Below are positions 35,982-47,654 of a DNA stretch of 64,000 nucleotides, one piece after another. A model generated the notes under the pieces. The model was not told the DNA's origin. It saw only the letters and a list, made by a program, of their open reading frames with translations, and did not search any database. The stretch comes from Drechmeria coniospora (Eukaryota > Ascomycota > Sordariomycetes > Hypocreales > Ophiocordycipitaceae): the NCBI RefSeq assembly GCF_001625195.1, contig NC_054389.1, forward strand, positions 7,994,520 through 8,058,519. Direction: 5' to 3'. The stretch's first letter is position 1. Each line of letters starts with the position of its first letter. The position numbers were made by a program, and so were the translations under genes.

Positions 35982-36424
35982 TACAGTACCTGTGCCTGCA
36001 CTTGGTTGCAGGGTGGACTGCGCCATGGGCTGCGCTAGAAGGTGCCCCGCTGGAAGCGCTGAGGCGCTCGGAGCCGGGATGCCCGCCGGATGGATGCAAC
36101 TTGGCCACTCGCACGCGGCACCGACTGATTCCGTACCCGTATGGAAGTGGAAAAAGCTCCTAATTCTGCACGACTGAATCGGCACTACATGGAGGTTACT
36201 CGTGTAGTGGACGTAGGTGTGCAAGCAAGTACGCTCAATCACATGTGCGCTCGCGTGCACAACTACTTGTAGCCCGTACAAGTATTACAGGTCTGCCACG
36301 TAGGTACATGTACAATACGTTGCAGGTGCACAGTAAGTACTACAAGTGCGTGCAGTGCCTGCTACCGTCGTACCCAAGTACGTAAACCTCGTGCCGTTCT
36401 GTAAGTACATGTACTGTACTTGTA

Positions 36425-36498
36425 GTGGTATACCTACGCAGTGGTATACGCAGTGGTATACGCAGTGGTATACGCAGTGGTATACGCAGTGGCATACG
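36425..36498. repeat. 12-bp repeat GTGGTATACGCA
   Basis: About five and a half tandem copies, the last with GGCATAC. Confidence 0.9.
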
Positions 36499-37769
36499 GA
36501 TGCTGGTAAATACCGTATTTGTGCGTGCACCGTTGCGGCTTGTACAGGTACATGGGGCTAGGTGTGCGTGTACTTGCACGGCATGCATGTGCCCGCGGTA
36601 GGACAGAGTGCTGACCTGCTAATTAATGCTCCGACCTGCAAGTAAGCACTCCGTACTCCGTACACTCTCTGCACCGACGCAACAGCCGCTGCGGCTTGCG
36701 CTGGCGGCCGTACCTGCAGCCTCGCCTTGCCAAGTACATGTACCACGAATGCAGGTACCTCTTTGGTCCCTGTACCTGCCGTGCGGCTCCAAGCCGGTGG
36801 AGTCCCCTGCTCCGATCCAGGGCGCCATTCATCAAACAGACGAAAATCAAAGGCGGGGCGAGAACGTCGACTCGTCCGCGAACTGTACAACCAAGTACTT
36901 ACTCACATGTACAAACTACATGTGCCGCTGCACGCACAACTGCTGCACAACTACATGTACACCTACTTGCTCACCGCACCTCCAAGTCCTGGCCGATATT
37001 TGACCTCGACCCCGTCCTCTCCTCGTCCTCTCCTCGTCCTCACGCCCGCCTTCTCTCATCTCGCCCTCCGTCCGCCCTGCTTTCCTCCTTCGTCTTGGAT
37101 GCACCCCGAGGATCCGGCAGTTGGCCATGCCGCTCTGAGTCCAACCAGGTGAGTACGGCTGTGCTCCCGCACGGTGTCGATGATCCGTCGACCCATCCAT
37201 CCTTGCCCCCCTTGTGAGCTTGCTTTTTTCCCGCTTCGCTGGCGCCCTCTCCCACCTCGTACCACGTTTTGCAGGGGCATTGCCGCCCGTCCACGGAGCA
37301 GACGGACATCGGTCGACGCCCGCGGGACCTGACGAGCTCCCCTTGGCCTCGAACCGCTCTCGCCCCTCGTCGCTCTCGCCACTCGCCTCTCGCCTCGCCA
37401 AGGCAGCCGTGTTCGGTGCACCACCAACGAAACATCATCCTTCGCCGAGCCAACGTCGCTCCGTTTGCGAGCCCGAGCCTCCCCCCCGCCACGAACAACG
37501 TCAGTCAGTCGCGCACGGCGGATGTCTTGGCCTGCCCTGCCGCCCCGCCTCGTCGTGCCGCCCGAGCCCTGCCGCCGCCTCCTATTGTTCCGTTTGCTCG
37601 CCGATGCCTGGCACGGGCACGTCGGCTGACCGCGGTGTCGTAGGAATCATAACCACCCGCCGCCGCCGCCGCGCCGCGCGCACCCTCGGTCCTTGCTCGC
37701 CCCCAACCGTCGGTCCGCCGCCCCAAGCACCTCTCTCGACGCTCCCTCTCCTCTCGTCGCATCGTGGCC

Positions 37770-40700
37770 ATGGCGAGCCCGCTCGCCGACGCGACCGCCG
37801 CGAGGTCGGCCTCGAGCCTCGCCTCCCACCTCGTCTCGCCCCGCCACGCGCGGTCGAGGTCGGAGAGCGTCTCGAGCGACAAGCCGTCGACCATCGGCCT
37901 CGGCCTCGGCCTGACGATGCCTCCCCTCGCCGTCTCGCCCGAGCCGGCCTTCATCGCCGGCCCCGCGGCCTCCCAGATCGTCGCCGGTCGTCACGACGGC
38001 CACGCCGATGCCTGGTGTGACCAGAACGGCATCGAGCCCGCCTCGGAGACGACGACGACCTCGCCCGCCGCCCTCCACCTCGTCAACGGCTTCCTCGACC
38101 AGCTTCTCTTCCACTTCCTCCAGGTCGCCAAGTCGACCCACCTCGCCGCCCTTCGCCCCGCCGTCTCCGAGATCCTCAAGCCGAGGCTCGCCGACGACAT
38201 CATCAGGAACGCCGACCAAGAGCTGCGCGAGTATCTCGGCGGCGCCCACGACGACGAGCATGCCCCGTCGCCCGAGTCCCGCGCCTGGGACGTCGAGCTG
38301 GCCTGGAAGCGGACGCGCCTGCGATGCATGGTCTACTCCTCCCTCGGCGACTTCGAGGACGACGACGAAGACTTGTACGTGGAGCGGGACAACCTCGACG
38401 TCGGCGCCCACGAGAACCGCGCCGACGCCATCTCTCCCGCTGTCGCCATATTCCTCACCTCGGTCCTCGAGTACGTCGGAGAGCTCACCCTGACCGTCGC
38501 CGGCCGCGCCGCCTACCAACGCGTCCGCGCCAAGATGGAGAGCGACCTCCGCGACGGAACCCGCGACGTGGCCGAGAGTGCCGACCGCGTCGTCGTCGAC
38601 GACATGGACGTGGAACGCGTCGCCCTCGACCGCACCCTCGGTCGCCTGTGGCGCGGATGGAAGAAGCGTATGCGATCCCCCGTCACCGACATGGCCGGCC
38701 GTCCCTATTCCCGAGGCTCCCTCTCCAACCTCTCCAGCAGACCCTCGAGGCAAGACTTGCCCGACGGGAGCGACGCCGGATCCGGCTGGGCGAGGACGTC
38801 GCAGGACACCCTTGCCGAGCACGTCCTGCCCACGGACATTCCCTTGCCTTTGGGTGACAGGGACGTTGACGAGATAGAGGTCCCGGGCCTCGTCCAATAC
38901 AGCGACGACGAGGACGAGGACGAGGACGACGACGTCGCCGAGCCCAATCCCGCGCCCCCTCGCCCCAAGAGCCTCTTCATGGAGCCCTTTGTGCTTGTCA
39001 ATGGCCTGCCGGCCGCTTCGTCCACGGCGCATCCGCAGATTGTCCTCCATCCCCCCCGCCGGAGGTCGTCGTCGGTTCCCTCGCCTCCCCTGACGTCATT
39101 CCATGCCGTCAAACGATCCGACCTCCAGTCGCCCCGGACGAGGACCCGAATCGGCGCCCCCGACGAGCCAACCGCCGTCGACGTTGACGCCGCGCAGTTG
39201 GATGCCATCGTCGATGCCGACACCGAAGTGGCCGCCGTCCGCAAGCGACCTTCAACGCTGCCTCCGCTCGACACCCAACGCAAGGAGTCGGACTCGTCGG
39301 ACGATGCGCACGAGGTCCCCATCTTGGAGACGGCCGAGGTCGTGACGTCGTCTAGGATCTCCATCGCCGGCAGCTCGGCTTCGTCCATCTCCGACGTCAG
39401 CAAACGGTCGTCGATGAAGCGATCATCGAGCGTCCGCTCGGCCCGCATAATCGACGTTGCCGGCCCTAGGAGCCCAGCCCGTTCGCGTCCGCCTTCGATC
39501 GAGATTCCTGACCGCCAACGTCCCGTCAGCTTGTCCGGTCTCGCGCGGGCAGACGCGCACCCTCCCAATCGTTTCTCAAACACTCGTGACCATGGGTCTC
39601 GGACCTCGATGGACAAGAAAAAATCATTCTCGAGGCAGTCGTCGGTGTACACTTCGGAGTCGGACGATGCCCTTCGACGCCCCGTCTGGGCACCAGAGTC
39701 GCCCAGCACCGTTCGCTCCGGAGCGAGCACCGCGGCCCTCCCTGCTTCTCGTCACGCGAGCGATCAGGACGCGGCAACGGTGGTCGAGGTAACGCCGGCG
39801 TCGTCCGCGGCGAGTCGTGACGTTGCGCAGGCCGACGTCAACCATGTCACGCCCAAGGCTCATCACCCGGCCAGCCTCACCATCGTCGACGGCGCGCCGG
39901 CAACCCCTCCGAGGGACGCCGAGAACCTCAACCTTCACAGCCCGACGGCCGACAGTCGTGGCGTGCCCCCGGACGAGCGTTTGGGAGCCAAGGATACCGA
40001 CGAGGATATCTCGCTCCCGAGGCTGCAGACCAATCTCCCTCCTCGCCATGCCCACACGCCCGCCTCCTCCATCTCCTCCGTCACCTCGCGGTTGAAGCCG
40101 GTTAGGGATTCCGACGACAACTCCAGCCGCTCCGAGAGCGTCGCGCGCAACTTTGAGGAGCTGATCCAGAGCAACCAAACCATCAGCTACACGCTCACGC
40201 CCGAGAACATGCGAGGCATCGACGTAAGTGTCAACTTCTCTCCTCGCCCGCGACCGCATCGTGGTCTGTCGTGCTGATTGTGTCGAATTCAGTCCAACCG
40301 TTCTCTCGATGGCCCCATCATCACCAAGGTTTCGAAGAAGCCGGACGATCTTCGCGGCCAATACCCGTCTCCTCGATCTTCGCCGACGGTGGCGGACGCC
40401 TCGATGCCACCCCCAACGCAACCGCTGAGGAGCCCGCCGAGGTCCAAAGCGTCGGAGAGCAAGGTTGGCAAGCCGACAGAACTCATCCCCCGCGTCCCCG
40501 TGGGACGGGCAGCGTCGGCCACCCAACCCGGTGCCACCCTCACGCGAGAAGAGCGGGCTCCCAGAGATTCCATGACAGACTTTGCCACGTTCCTCAAGTC
40601 GACCGGACCCCCTGCCGACGCGGGCCCTTCTCGGAAAGCCGTGTCGGCAAAGGGCAGCGCACCACCTCGGCGCGCCTCCTCGGGCGGTAACTTTGGCCGC

Positions 40701-41699
40701 TTCCAGCCTCGTGAGGCGGCGATCGATTGCAGGGCGGACAATTCGGACTTGATCGATTTCATCCGCCAAGGTCCGCCCAGCGCTTCGAACGGCCATCGGA
40801 TTCCTCGAAACGTCGCGCCGTTCCGCACGACGATGGATTCCGATCAAATGTCCAACGCCATCGGCGGCAAGGCCATCGACGCCATGATTCCTGACATCCG
40901 GCACAGCCAGGCATCCACGAACCTGACGGATACCTCGATGCCGTCGATGCAATCTTCCGTCAACTCGAGCTCGGCCCTGCTGAAGAGCAAGAGCCCCGCT
41001 GCGACGCCCAAGTTGTTTGATGAGGGCGGGCTGATACCCCGGCGCAAGCAGACGCGAGTCCGCGATCCGTACGCCATCGAGTACAGCGACGAGGAGGATG
41101 ACGACGATTACGACGACGACGACGATGACGACGACGACGCAGGCATGGCAGGGTCCCCTAGGTATCCCCCCATCAAGAAGGAGGAGAGTCTGGCCGAATT
41201 CCTGCGCAATTACGATCCGCCGCCTGAACCGCTCTCCGCCGCGGCACGGGTGCCCAAGAAGAAAACGAGCTCGCCGAGTCTCATCGGCAAGTTCGGCCGC
41301 GTCGGCTCAAGAGAAGGCAGGGACCCCCTCATCCCCAGCGAAGAGGCGCTATCTCCGAACGGCCGTGTTGGCGGGAGGAATGGACACATCCCCATCCAGG
41401 TGAACATGCCGACGGGATACGACAAGTACGGGTCCACGGACCCCCCCGTGAGCAGCTCCCGCATCATGGCGCCCCCTTCCGCCGGGTCGAGGGTTCCCCG
41501 AAAGAAGTTTGAACCCCGTGAAGCGGCGACGAGCAGGATGGAGACGTCGGACTTGGCTGCCTTCCTACGCGACTCTGCGCCGCCCGAGACCGGCGCCGGC
41601 GCCGGCGGACCCGCGGCTAAACCATCACTGCGGCCCGAGGAGAGCGGCAGTAGCATTTCGAGAATCTTTGGACGCAGGAAAAAGTCTGGAGTGGCATAA
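37770..41699 (+). CDS. Large fungal protein with possible N-terminal histone-fold segment and four FLRxxxPP motifs
   Basis: Two exons (37770-40223, 40293-41699) with a 69-nt intron (gtaagt...attcag) encode 1286 aa. The start is the ATG at 37770 (MASPLADATAARS). Residues about 100-260 are predicted helical (LHLVNGFLDQLLFHFLQVAK; SPAVAIFLTSVLEYVGELTL). The second helix resembles histone H2A alpha2, with an acidic insertion between them. The rest is disordered, Ser/Pro/Asp-rich, with acidic runs (SDDEDEDEDDD, DDDDYDDDDDDDDD). Exon 2 carries four related motifs: TDFATFLKSTGPP, SDLIDFIRQGPP, ESLAEFLRNYDPP and SDLAAFLRDSAPP. Two of these are preceded by F(Q/E)PREAA. The C terminus is basic (FGRRKKSGVA). 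Homologues are sometimes labelled Flo11-like because of composition. Function unknown. Confidence 0.85.
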
Positions 41700-42100
41700 T
41701 TTCCACCGCGGCAGTACGACCAACGGCGTCCACCAACGCATGGGCAAACCTCGGTCGTCTCGGACGTCAGGCCTGTGCCGGTGAAATTAGCGGCGCCCTT
41801 GCCAGTCGTGGATGCGCTTCAACTTTTGCATCAACCTCGCAGACTGGTGATCGCTAGGCGGTTTGGTCAGGCCTCACACTTTTCTTGGGGTGCAAGGTGT
41901 GTCTGTCCACCATCCGTCCCCCCTGTCTGCCCACCTGTTTGTCCATCGCTGTTCACTGTTCCTGTAGCTTCTTCCCCTGCATCATGTCTTGTGTCGGCCT
42001 TACTCTCGGTCTCTCTGTTAACTTTTCTGCAGATTTTTCTTCTGCATCGCTCATTGTCGCAAGCTAGTGAGCGACTGATTCTTCAGCCCATGGGGTGGCG
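41700..42100. other. 3' flank of the 1286-aa gene
   Basis: No gene. T/C-rich sequence around 41880-42060 has no protein pattern. Confidence 0.5.
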
Positions 42101-42660
42101 AGAGGTGAAGTGCTTTCCATCGCCAGGGCTCAGGGGAAAAGGCTTCTTCATCAATATGGTAGCGACGAGAAGGATCTCAGCTCTGGGTTGGTCGAAATGG
42201 ACCGTGAGCAAGGGTTTCTTTGCCGATATGGCAGCGGCAAGACAGGAACCAGTTTCACTGCACTCCCCACAGCATGGATTGTATTCCCGACCAAGATGGA
42301 TGAGGAGAGTCGGAACGCACTGCCGTGCAACGGCACCTGCAGAATCGGGAAGAGAAAGTGCATATTAAAGGTTACCTGCTCTACTGTAGATTTGCCCTGT
42401 ACATCACGTAATGTCAAGCACACAAGACGAATATATCGGGAACGACGATTAGGGTACCTTGCTCTACTGTAGGTTTGCCCTGTACATCACCACGCAAAAT
42501 CAACCGCACAAGACGAATATGTCAGGAATAAAGATTCCGCTGAAAGGGCCTCATGCGCTTCCCATCTGAAACACTAAAGGCTAACTGGAACACTGAAATC
42601 GTCCACCCAAAAACGTTGCCTGCAATGAAGCCCATCGAGACACGCTGCCTGCGTTGAAAT
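42100..42660. repeat. Dispersed repeat block (relative of 44200-44470)
   Basis: GAGGAGAGTCGG...CTGCCGTG...GAATCGGG(A/G)AGAGAAA..TGCATAT and TTGCTCTACTGTAG recur at 44294-44380. The local segment GCTCTACTGTAG(A/G)TTTGCCCTGTACATCAC is itself duplicated at about 42382 and 42460. The end of the block contains single copies of the 29-bp array unit (CCACCCAAAAACGTTGCCTGC). Confidence 0.7.
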
Positions 42661-42879
42661 CCAACCAGAAACATAGAAAATGTATATGGAAAGAGATGGC
42701 CGAATGCAAAAAGACTCGATTCCTCGTATTGTCTTCACTCCGAAGAAGCTACTAGACCCCGCGGCCACGACGAGGTACGAGTACTGCTGGGGCCACGTCC
42801 ACCCTCCAACTATGTCTCCAGCTTTTATCGTGTTGCACCAAACCAGCCACAAAAAATGGGCGCCACAGTCAATGTGGAC

Positions 42880-43233
42880 TTAGTAGGTGCTATATGCGAC
42901 ATATCGAAGTGCAATGCACTCGATACAAGGGCTTGGGGCAACGGAAGTAGTCGGAACGTTGGTATCCGGTGCTGGGCCCTGGATATCGACAGCAGGTTCG
43001 TGGACCTGTAGTTCTCTATCCAGGTCCCAGCGTCCGGACCGCAGCAGAAAAACTTTGAGAGGTTCTCGATACGCTCCCAGCATGGAGGAGGAACGAGGCG
43101 TGGCGGCGATAGCTGCATTCTCATGTTCTGGCTCCTGAATTTTCGACAACAGCTCGTTGGCATGTAGGTCGATATCAGGAGCCGGAGCGAATCGACGAAG
43201 GAAACAAAACCTCGAGATGATCTTAATTCGCTC
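42880..43233 (-). pseudogene. Protein-like open fragment of unknown family
   Basis: A minus-strand frame open from 43233 to the TAA at 42880 reads with natural composition: RFAPAPDIDLHANELLSKI, then SSMLGAYREPLKVFLLRSGR. The only in-frame ATGs are internal, and the 5' side merges with the first copy of the five-copy repeat at 43226. It may be the last exon of an unrecognised gene or a gene remnant truncated by the repeat. No domain is recognised. Confidence 0.25.
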
Positions 43234-44175
43234 TCAGAAACGATAATATAAGAGTGTTATTGCCATTTCATTGTCTTCGTAGTCGCCGTTATCGTCACGT
43301 CGTTGTCGTCGTAATAGTAGTCTTTGTCAGACAGAAGTCTTTGGAGGGAAAAGAGAAGTGGGACGATTCGCTCCCAGAAAACGATAAATTTTAGGCGAAC
43401 CTAAGAGTAAGACGAGGGCAACGACTGCCTGGGCAAGCCAGGACTAGTCAGTAATGACCATTTTGATGTCGTTGTTGTGGTCTTCGTCGTTGTATTTATC
43501 GTCGTTGTTGTTGTCGTTGTTGTTAGAAAGTGGTCTTTATAGGGAAAAGAGAAGTGGGACGATTCGCTCCCAGAAAACGATAAATTTCAGGCGAACCCAA
43601 GAACAACACGAGGGCAACGACTGCCTGGGCAAGCCAGGACCAGTCAGTAATGTCCATTTTGATGTCGTTGTTGTGGTCTTCGTCGTTGTATTCGTCGTCG
43701 TTGTCGTCGTCGTTGTTGTCAGAAAGTAGTCTTTATAGGGAAAAGAGAAGTAGGACGATTCGCTCCCAGAAAACGATAAAATTTAGGCGAACCCAAGAAT
43801 AAGACGAGGGCAACGACTGCCTGGGCAAGCCAGGACCAGTCAGTAATTGCCATTTTGATGTCGTCGTCGTCGGTATTGTCGTCGTCGGTATTGTCGTCGT
43901 CGGTATTGTTGTCGTCGTTATTGTCGTCGTTGTATTCGTCGTCGTCGTCGTCGTAGTCGTCGTCGTAGTCAGAAAGTGGTCTTTATTGGGAAAAGAGCAG
44001 AGGGTCTTGATTCGCTCCCAGAAAACGATAATTTTTGGGAGAACCCAAGAATAAGACGAGGGCAAGGACTGCCTGGGCAAGCCATGACCGGTCTGTTATC
44101 GCCATTGTGATGTCGTGGTAGTCGTCGCTGTAGTCGTCAGAAAGTGGTCTTGTAAGGGAAAAGAGAAAGGGAAAA
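43226..44175. repeat. Five tandem copies of a 140-250-bp unit with an internal GTC microsatellite
   Basis: Units start with ATTCGCTCCCAGAAAACGAT at about 43226, 43366, 43562, 43758 and 44010. Each continues through GACGAGGGCAACGACTGCC, TGGGCAAGCCAGGACCAGTC, CATTTTGATGTCGT, a variable (GTC/GTT)n run, and AGAAAGTGGTCTTTATAGGG. Differences in length (140, 196, 196, 252 bp) come mainly from the GTC run. Confidence 0.93.
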
Positions 44176-44199
44176 GAGAAAGGAAAAAAAAAGGGGGAT

Positions 44200-44405
44200 G
44201 GGGATGCTTTATATAGCCATGTTGTCAAGATGGATGGGAAAGTCTGCTACAATCTTGGAAAGAAGTATGGCAAGCACAAGCTACCGATTCGGGAGGAGAG
44301 TCGGGATGCCCTGCCGTGTACCTTCATGGGCGGAATCGGGGAGAGAAACTGCATATCGAAGGGTCTTGCTCTACTGTAGACCTGCACTTTCCTTCCAATA
44401 CGCTG
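44200..44405. repeat. Second copy of the dispersed repeat, left flank of the 29-bp array
   Basis: It shares GGAGAGTCGG, GAATCGGG and GCTCTACTGTAG blocks with 42290-42400. The phrase TGGCAAGCACAAGCTACCGA (about 44268) recurs right after the 29-bp array as TGGCAAGCACAAGCTACCAA (about 44948), so the array is bracketed by direct repeats. Confidence 0.75.
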
Positions 44406-44406
44406 A

Positions 44407-44947
44407 AGTTGACCCAGAAACACGACCCGCAGTCAAGTCGACCCAAAAACACTGCCTGCAATATTAATGTCGTCCCAAGAACACTGCCTGCAATAATGTC
44501 GTCCCCAGAATACTGCCTGCGATAATGTCGACCCAAAAACACTACCTGCAATAATGTCATCCCAAGAATACTGCCTGCAATAAATTCGACCCAAAAACAC
44601 TGCCTGTGATAAAGTCGACCCAAGAATACTGCCTGCAATAAAGTCGACCCAAGAATACTGCCTGCAATCGAGTCGACCCAAAGACAATGCCTGCAATCAA
44701 GTCGACCCAAAAACGCTGCCTGCGATACTATCGTCCTAAGAACACTACCTGCAATACTATCGTCCCAAGAACAATACCTGCAATCAAGTCGACCCAAACA
44801 CAATGCCTGCAATCAAGTCGACCCAAGAACACTGCCTGCGATTATGTTGACCCAAAAACAATGCCTGCAATCAAGTCGTCCCCAAAACACTACCTGGAAT
44901 AATGTCGTTCCAAAAACACTGCCTGCAATAATGTCGTCCGAAGAATC
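44407..44947. repeat. 29-bp minisatellite array, about 18 copies
   Basis: Contiguous units such as GTCGACCCAAAAACACTGCC followed by TGCAATAAT, with point variants (GTCGTCC, AAGAATACT, CAATCAA). There are no spacers between units. A long minus-strand frame across it is an artefact of the repeat. Confidence 0.95.
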
Positions 44948-45540
44948 ATGGCAAGCACAAGCTACCAATTCGGTAGGTCGACTCGTCGATCAAGGGCTGC
45001 TTCGCCAAAAACCCTGATAAACCAGGCCATTGCACTGGTGTTGGAGCGTTGGAGGAAGGAGCCTCTCGGCAGCCGTTCACAGCTTGCGCAGAACGCGCGG
45101 CTCCCTGGAGGCTGGATTCAAGCAATCCCCATCATCCAAATGTGCCTCTGCCTACTTACGCCTGTCATGCAGCAGTTTGCTTGTGCTTCAATATGACTTT
45201 TGTTTGTCAGAATCAAAAACGTACTGAATATTTGCTTCTACGGTCCAGCGCCTCGACGGCTCGTCTCCGACCGACGCATCCGCAGCTTCTCTTTAGCTCC
45301 CTCGAAGTGTCAAGTCCACGGCACCCGCCGTATTACCGCCAGTCCGTCACTGATCGTTCCATGATGTTATGGTATTTTCTTCCGCCGACCAAGGTGGGTT
45401 ATGTTAACCAGATGACCTGTCGAGCTTGCTGCTATCACTGGGAGTACGCCTAGGCCACGGAGATCGAGCCTGGACGCGAGGTGAGGGTTCTAAACTATGG
45501 AATACGCTGTGGGTCATCTTTCTCTCCTCTGGTGGTGGCG
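44948..45540. other. Gene-free region
   Basis: Nothing recognised apart from the right-hand direct repeat at its left edge. Confidence 0.5.
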
Positions 45541-45900
45541 GCAGCGAGACGAGATATCGGAGGTTTACGACATGATTCGCGACCAAAGCCTCCCTCCACG
45601 CAGTCGGCAAGGCGGAATCCGACCAGGGCGAGATGAATCGTGGCCGAGGGTTCTCCAGATGCCGTGACAGTGGGGAGATGGGATCTCGGGCAGCACGACA
45701 GGATTCGTGACGGAAGATTCCGACTATCCAGCCTGCAACGCGGAATCTCACCACGACGAGGTAAATCGTGGCCAAGGTTTCTTCCGATGCAGCGGCAGCC
45801 GAGAGGTGGCATCTCGGACAACACGACACGATCCATGACCGAAGCCTCTCTCCACCCAGACGACAACGGGGGAACCGACCCGTGCAGGATAAAAAGACTT
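45541..45900. repeat. Three diverged tandem copies of a 126-129-bp unit
   Basis: Units begin at about 45541, 45670 and 45796. Each has CAG(C/T)..GAGA, an ATCTCGG-type motif, a CACGA(C)..GAT(T/C)C segment, GAATC(C/T)(G/C)ACCA and a GGTTCTCC/GGTTTCTTCCGATGC end. They are diverged but collinear. Confidence 0.75.
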
Positions 45901-47654
45901 TGGGGCCTCGAGGCATCCCTATTCGCCACACGTGTCGTTTGCAGGCGCCGTCGCGGGTACGGATACGAATGCTCGGCAGTCGTCAGGACAGTCATGTCCA
46001 AGCTCTCGCAGACGACGGGTGCGAAACCGACCAGGCCACGCCTCGCAGCGCCGCCGTGCCGGGCAGGGAGTAGGCGAGGTACGGAGTACGAGCATGCGAG
46101 ATGAAACGCCGTGGCAATTTTGTCCTCCTGCGATCTTCGCTCGAGCCTCGGCTTATTACGAGCTCTTACCCAGACCAGATCGGATGCAACTTCAGCAACA
46201 CCCCTATTGGGTCGGTGCCTTGATGAATATCTGCAGACTGCCCACGTCCGGTTACACAAACGTACACTCACCTGCATGTCTTGCCTGCCGAGCGCGGACG
46301 CAGGGTGCGACACGACAGTCGGCCAATAATCAAAGCGCGTGGCGGTGCGAGGACCGAGGTTGGCCTGCCTTCAGGCTTGATACACGCTGCCCTTGCCACG
46401 ATGATGGAGAATTCATGCTCAGGGGTGCGTGGAATACAGTCATCATCGGCTGCCATCCTTGGCTTTGCCCTGGCCCACGACCATGTGGCGCACAGGATAT
46501 TTCCAATCGCCTCGACGAGGCCCGGAACCGTCACCCATGCAAAATTCGCCGTCATGGCTCCGTTGCCGTCACCACCCTGGCCGGCCGATTTACCAGCCGT
46601 ACATGCACTGTGCACATGCATGCCACTCGCTCTCTCCCCCCGTCACCCACCGTCCCCGAGCCGGCAGGATTGTCAGGCCGCGCCGCTCGAATTCATCGTC
46701 CCGCACCAGCGTCGCCGTGCTCTTGGCAGCGGCTCAAAGGATGCCAGGGCATGGTAGCTGGAAAGGATGGCTGCCGATGACAGCTGGGGACGGTAACTGG
46801 GGACCCGGGAACGACGTGCATATGATTATGTACCTGCAGCGTGCAAGGCTGACCTGAGCCTCGGGTTGGACGAACGAGGTGCTGCTTGACTCGAGCCCAG
46901 GTCGGCCTGGGCGTTCACCTCCAGCTTTGAGCTCGCAACGACAGGCAGCCTGCCGATATCTCGCCGGTCGAGAGAAGAGAATTGGCCTCTCGTTGGTGCT
47001 TGCTCGGGCCTTGTGCTAGCTGAAGACGCAGCCTTTCTGTCCTCTCGGAGATGTCATGGTCACCCGGCGACCCCGTTCAGAAACAACCCCGTGCTTCCAT
47101 TGTTGCTTTCGCGCTTGCTCGTGGAGGGCCAGCCTTAACTCGTCAAGCCGTCCGGCGCCGAGCCATTGGATGCGGTTCAAAGTCGCTCCGGCCCCTTCAT
47201 CCGGGATCTTCAACATGCGCGGCCAGTTCATCGTTGCGAACATGTGGGACGGAACCCTCGACTGAGCCACACGGTCGCAAGGAACTCGAGCTGCGCCGTC
47301 CACTTTTCGGATTCGCAAGCTCGCCCATCTCGGTCTTCGGCCTCGTCGTAAAACCGTCCTGTGCCAATGTTTGAATCCCTTTCTTTGTCTGGCCGACTCC
47401 AAGACTGAAGTCCCAGATGATGCTGACTCTTCTCCTCATCATAGACGCCACGACTGCGTAATGGCGCTTGATGTCGTTGAAAGGGGGCTATATAATTATC
47501 GCCCCGGCGCCTCCATCTCCCGACGCCATCCATATCCGATGATCAGCTTGAACATCATCGCCGCCGCGAACCATCTCCCGACTCATCAACGAGCGCCTCC
47601 ATCTCGGCCGGTTCTGGGTTTAACGTTTGTCTCATTCTCTTTGCGCAATCATGG
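45901..47654. other. Gene-free or unresolved region
   Basis: Several overlapping frames on both strands at 47000-47530 have semi-natural composition (minus: NRIQWLGAGRLDELRLALHE), but I could not build a spliced model and recognise no family. The last 100 bp should hold the promoter of the gene at 47655. Confidence 0.4.

Larger units (their letters stand above)
33216..37769. other. Gene-free GTAC island and 5' flank of the 1286-aa gene
   Basis: No recognisable gene. The interval holds three MITE copies (34063, 35605, 35902), a 12-bp repeat (36425-36498) and many GTAC words to about 36980. From about 36990 to 37769 it becomes CT-rich and GC-richer, likely promoter and 5' UTR of the gene at 37770; an intron in the 5' UTR is possible but not provable here. 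Confidence 0.55.

Noticed and set aside
37647..39050. 467-aa minus-strand frame opposite the 1286-aa gene
   Set aside because: Gly/Val/Asp-rich antisense shadow with no motif.
44407..44947. CRISPR-like appearance of the 29-bp array
   Set aside because: Units are contiguous with no spacers, the genome is eukaryotic and no cas genes are present. It is a minisatellite.
47016..47533. Overlapping minus-strand frames with semi-natural composition
   Set aside because: Three frames look equally plausible, no consistent GT-AG set joins them and no family is recognised.
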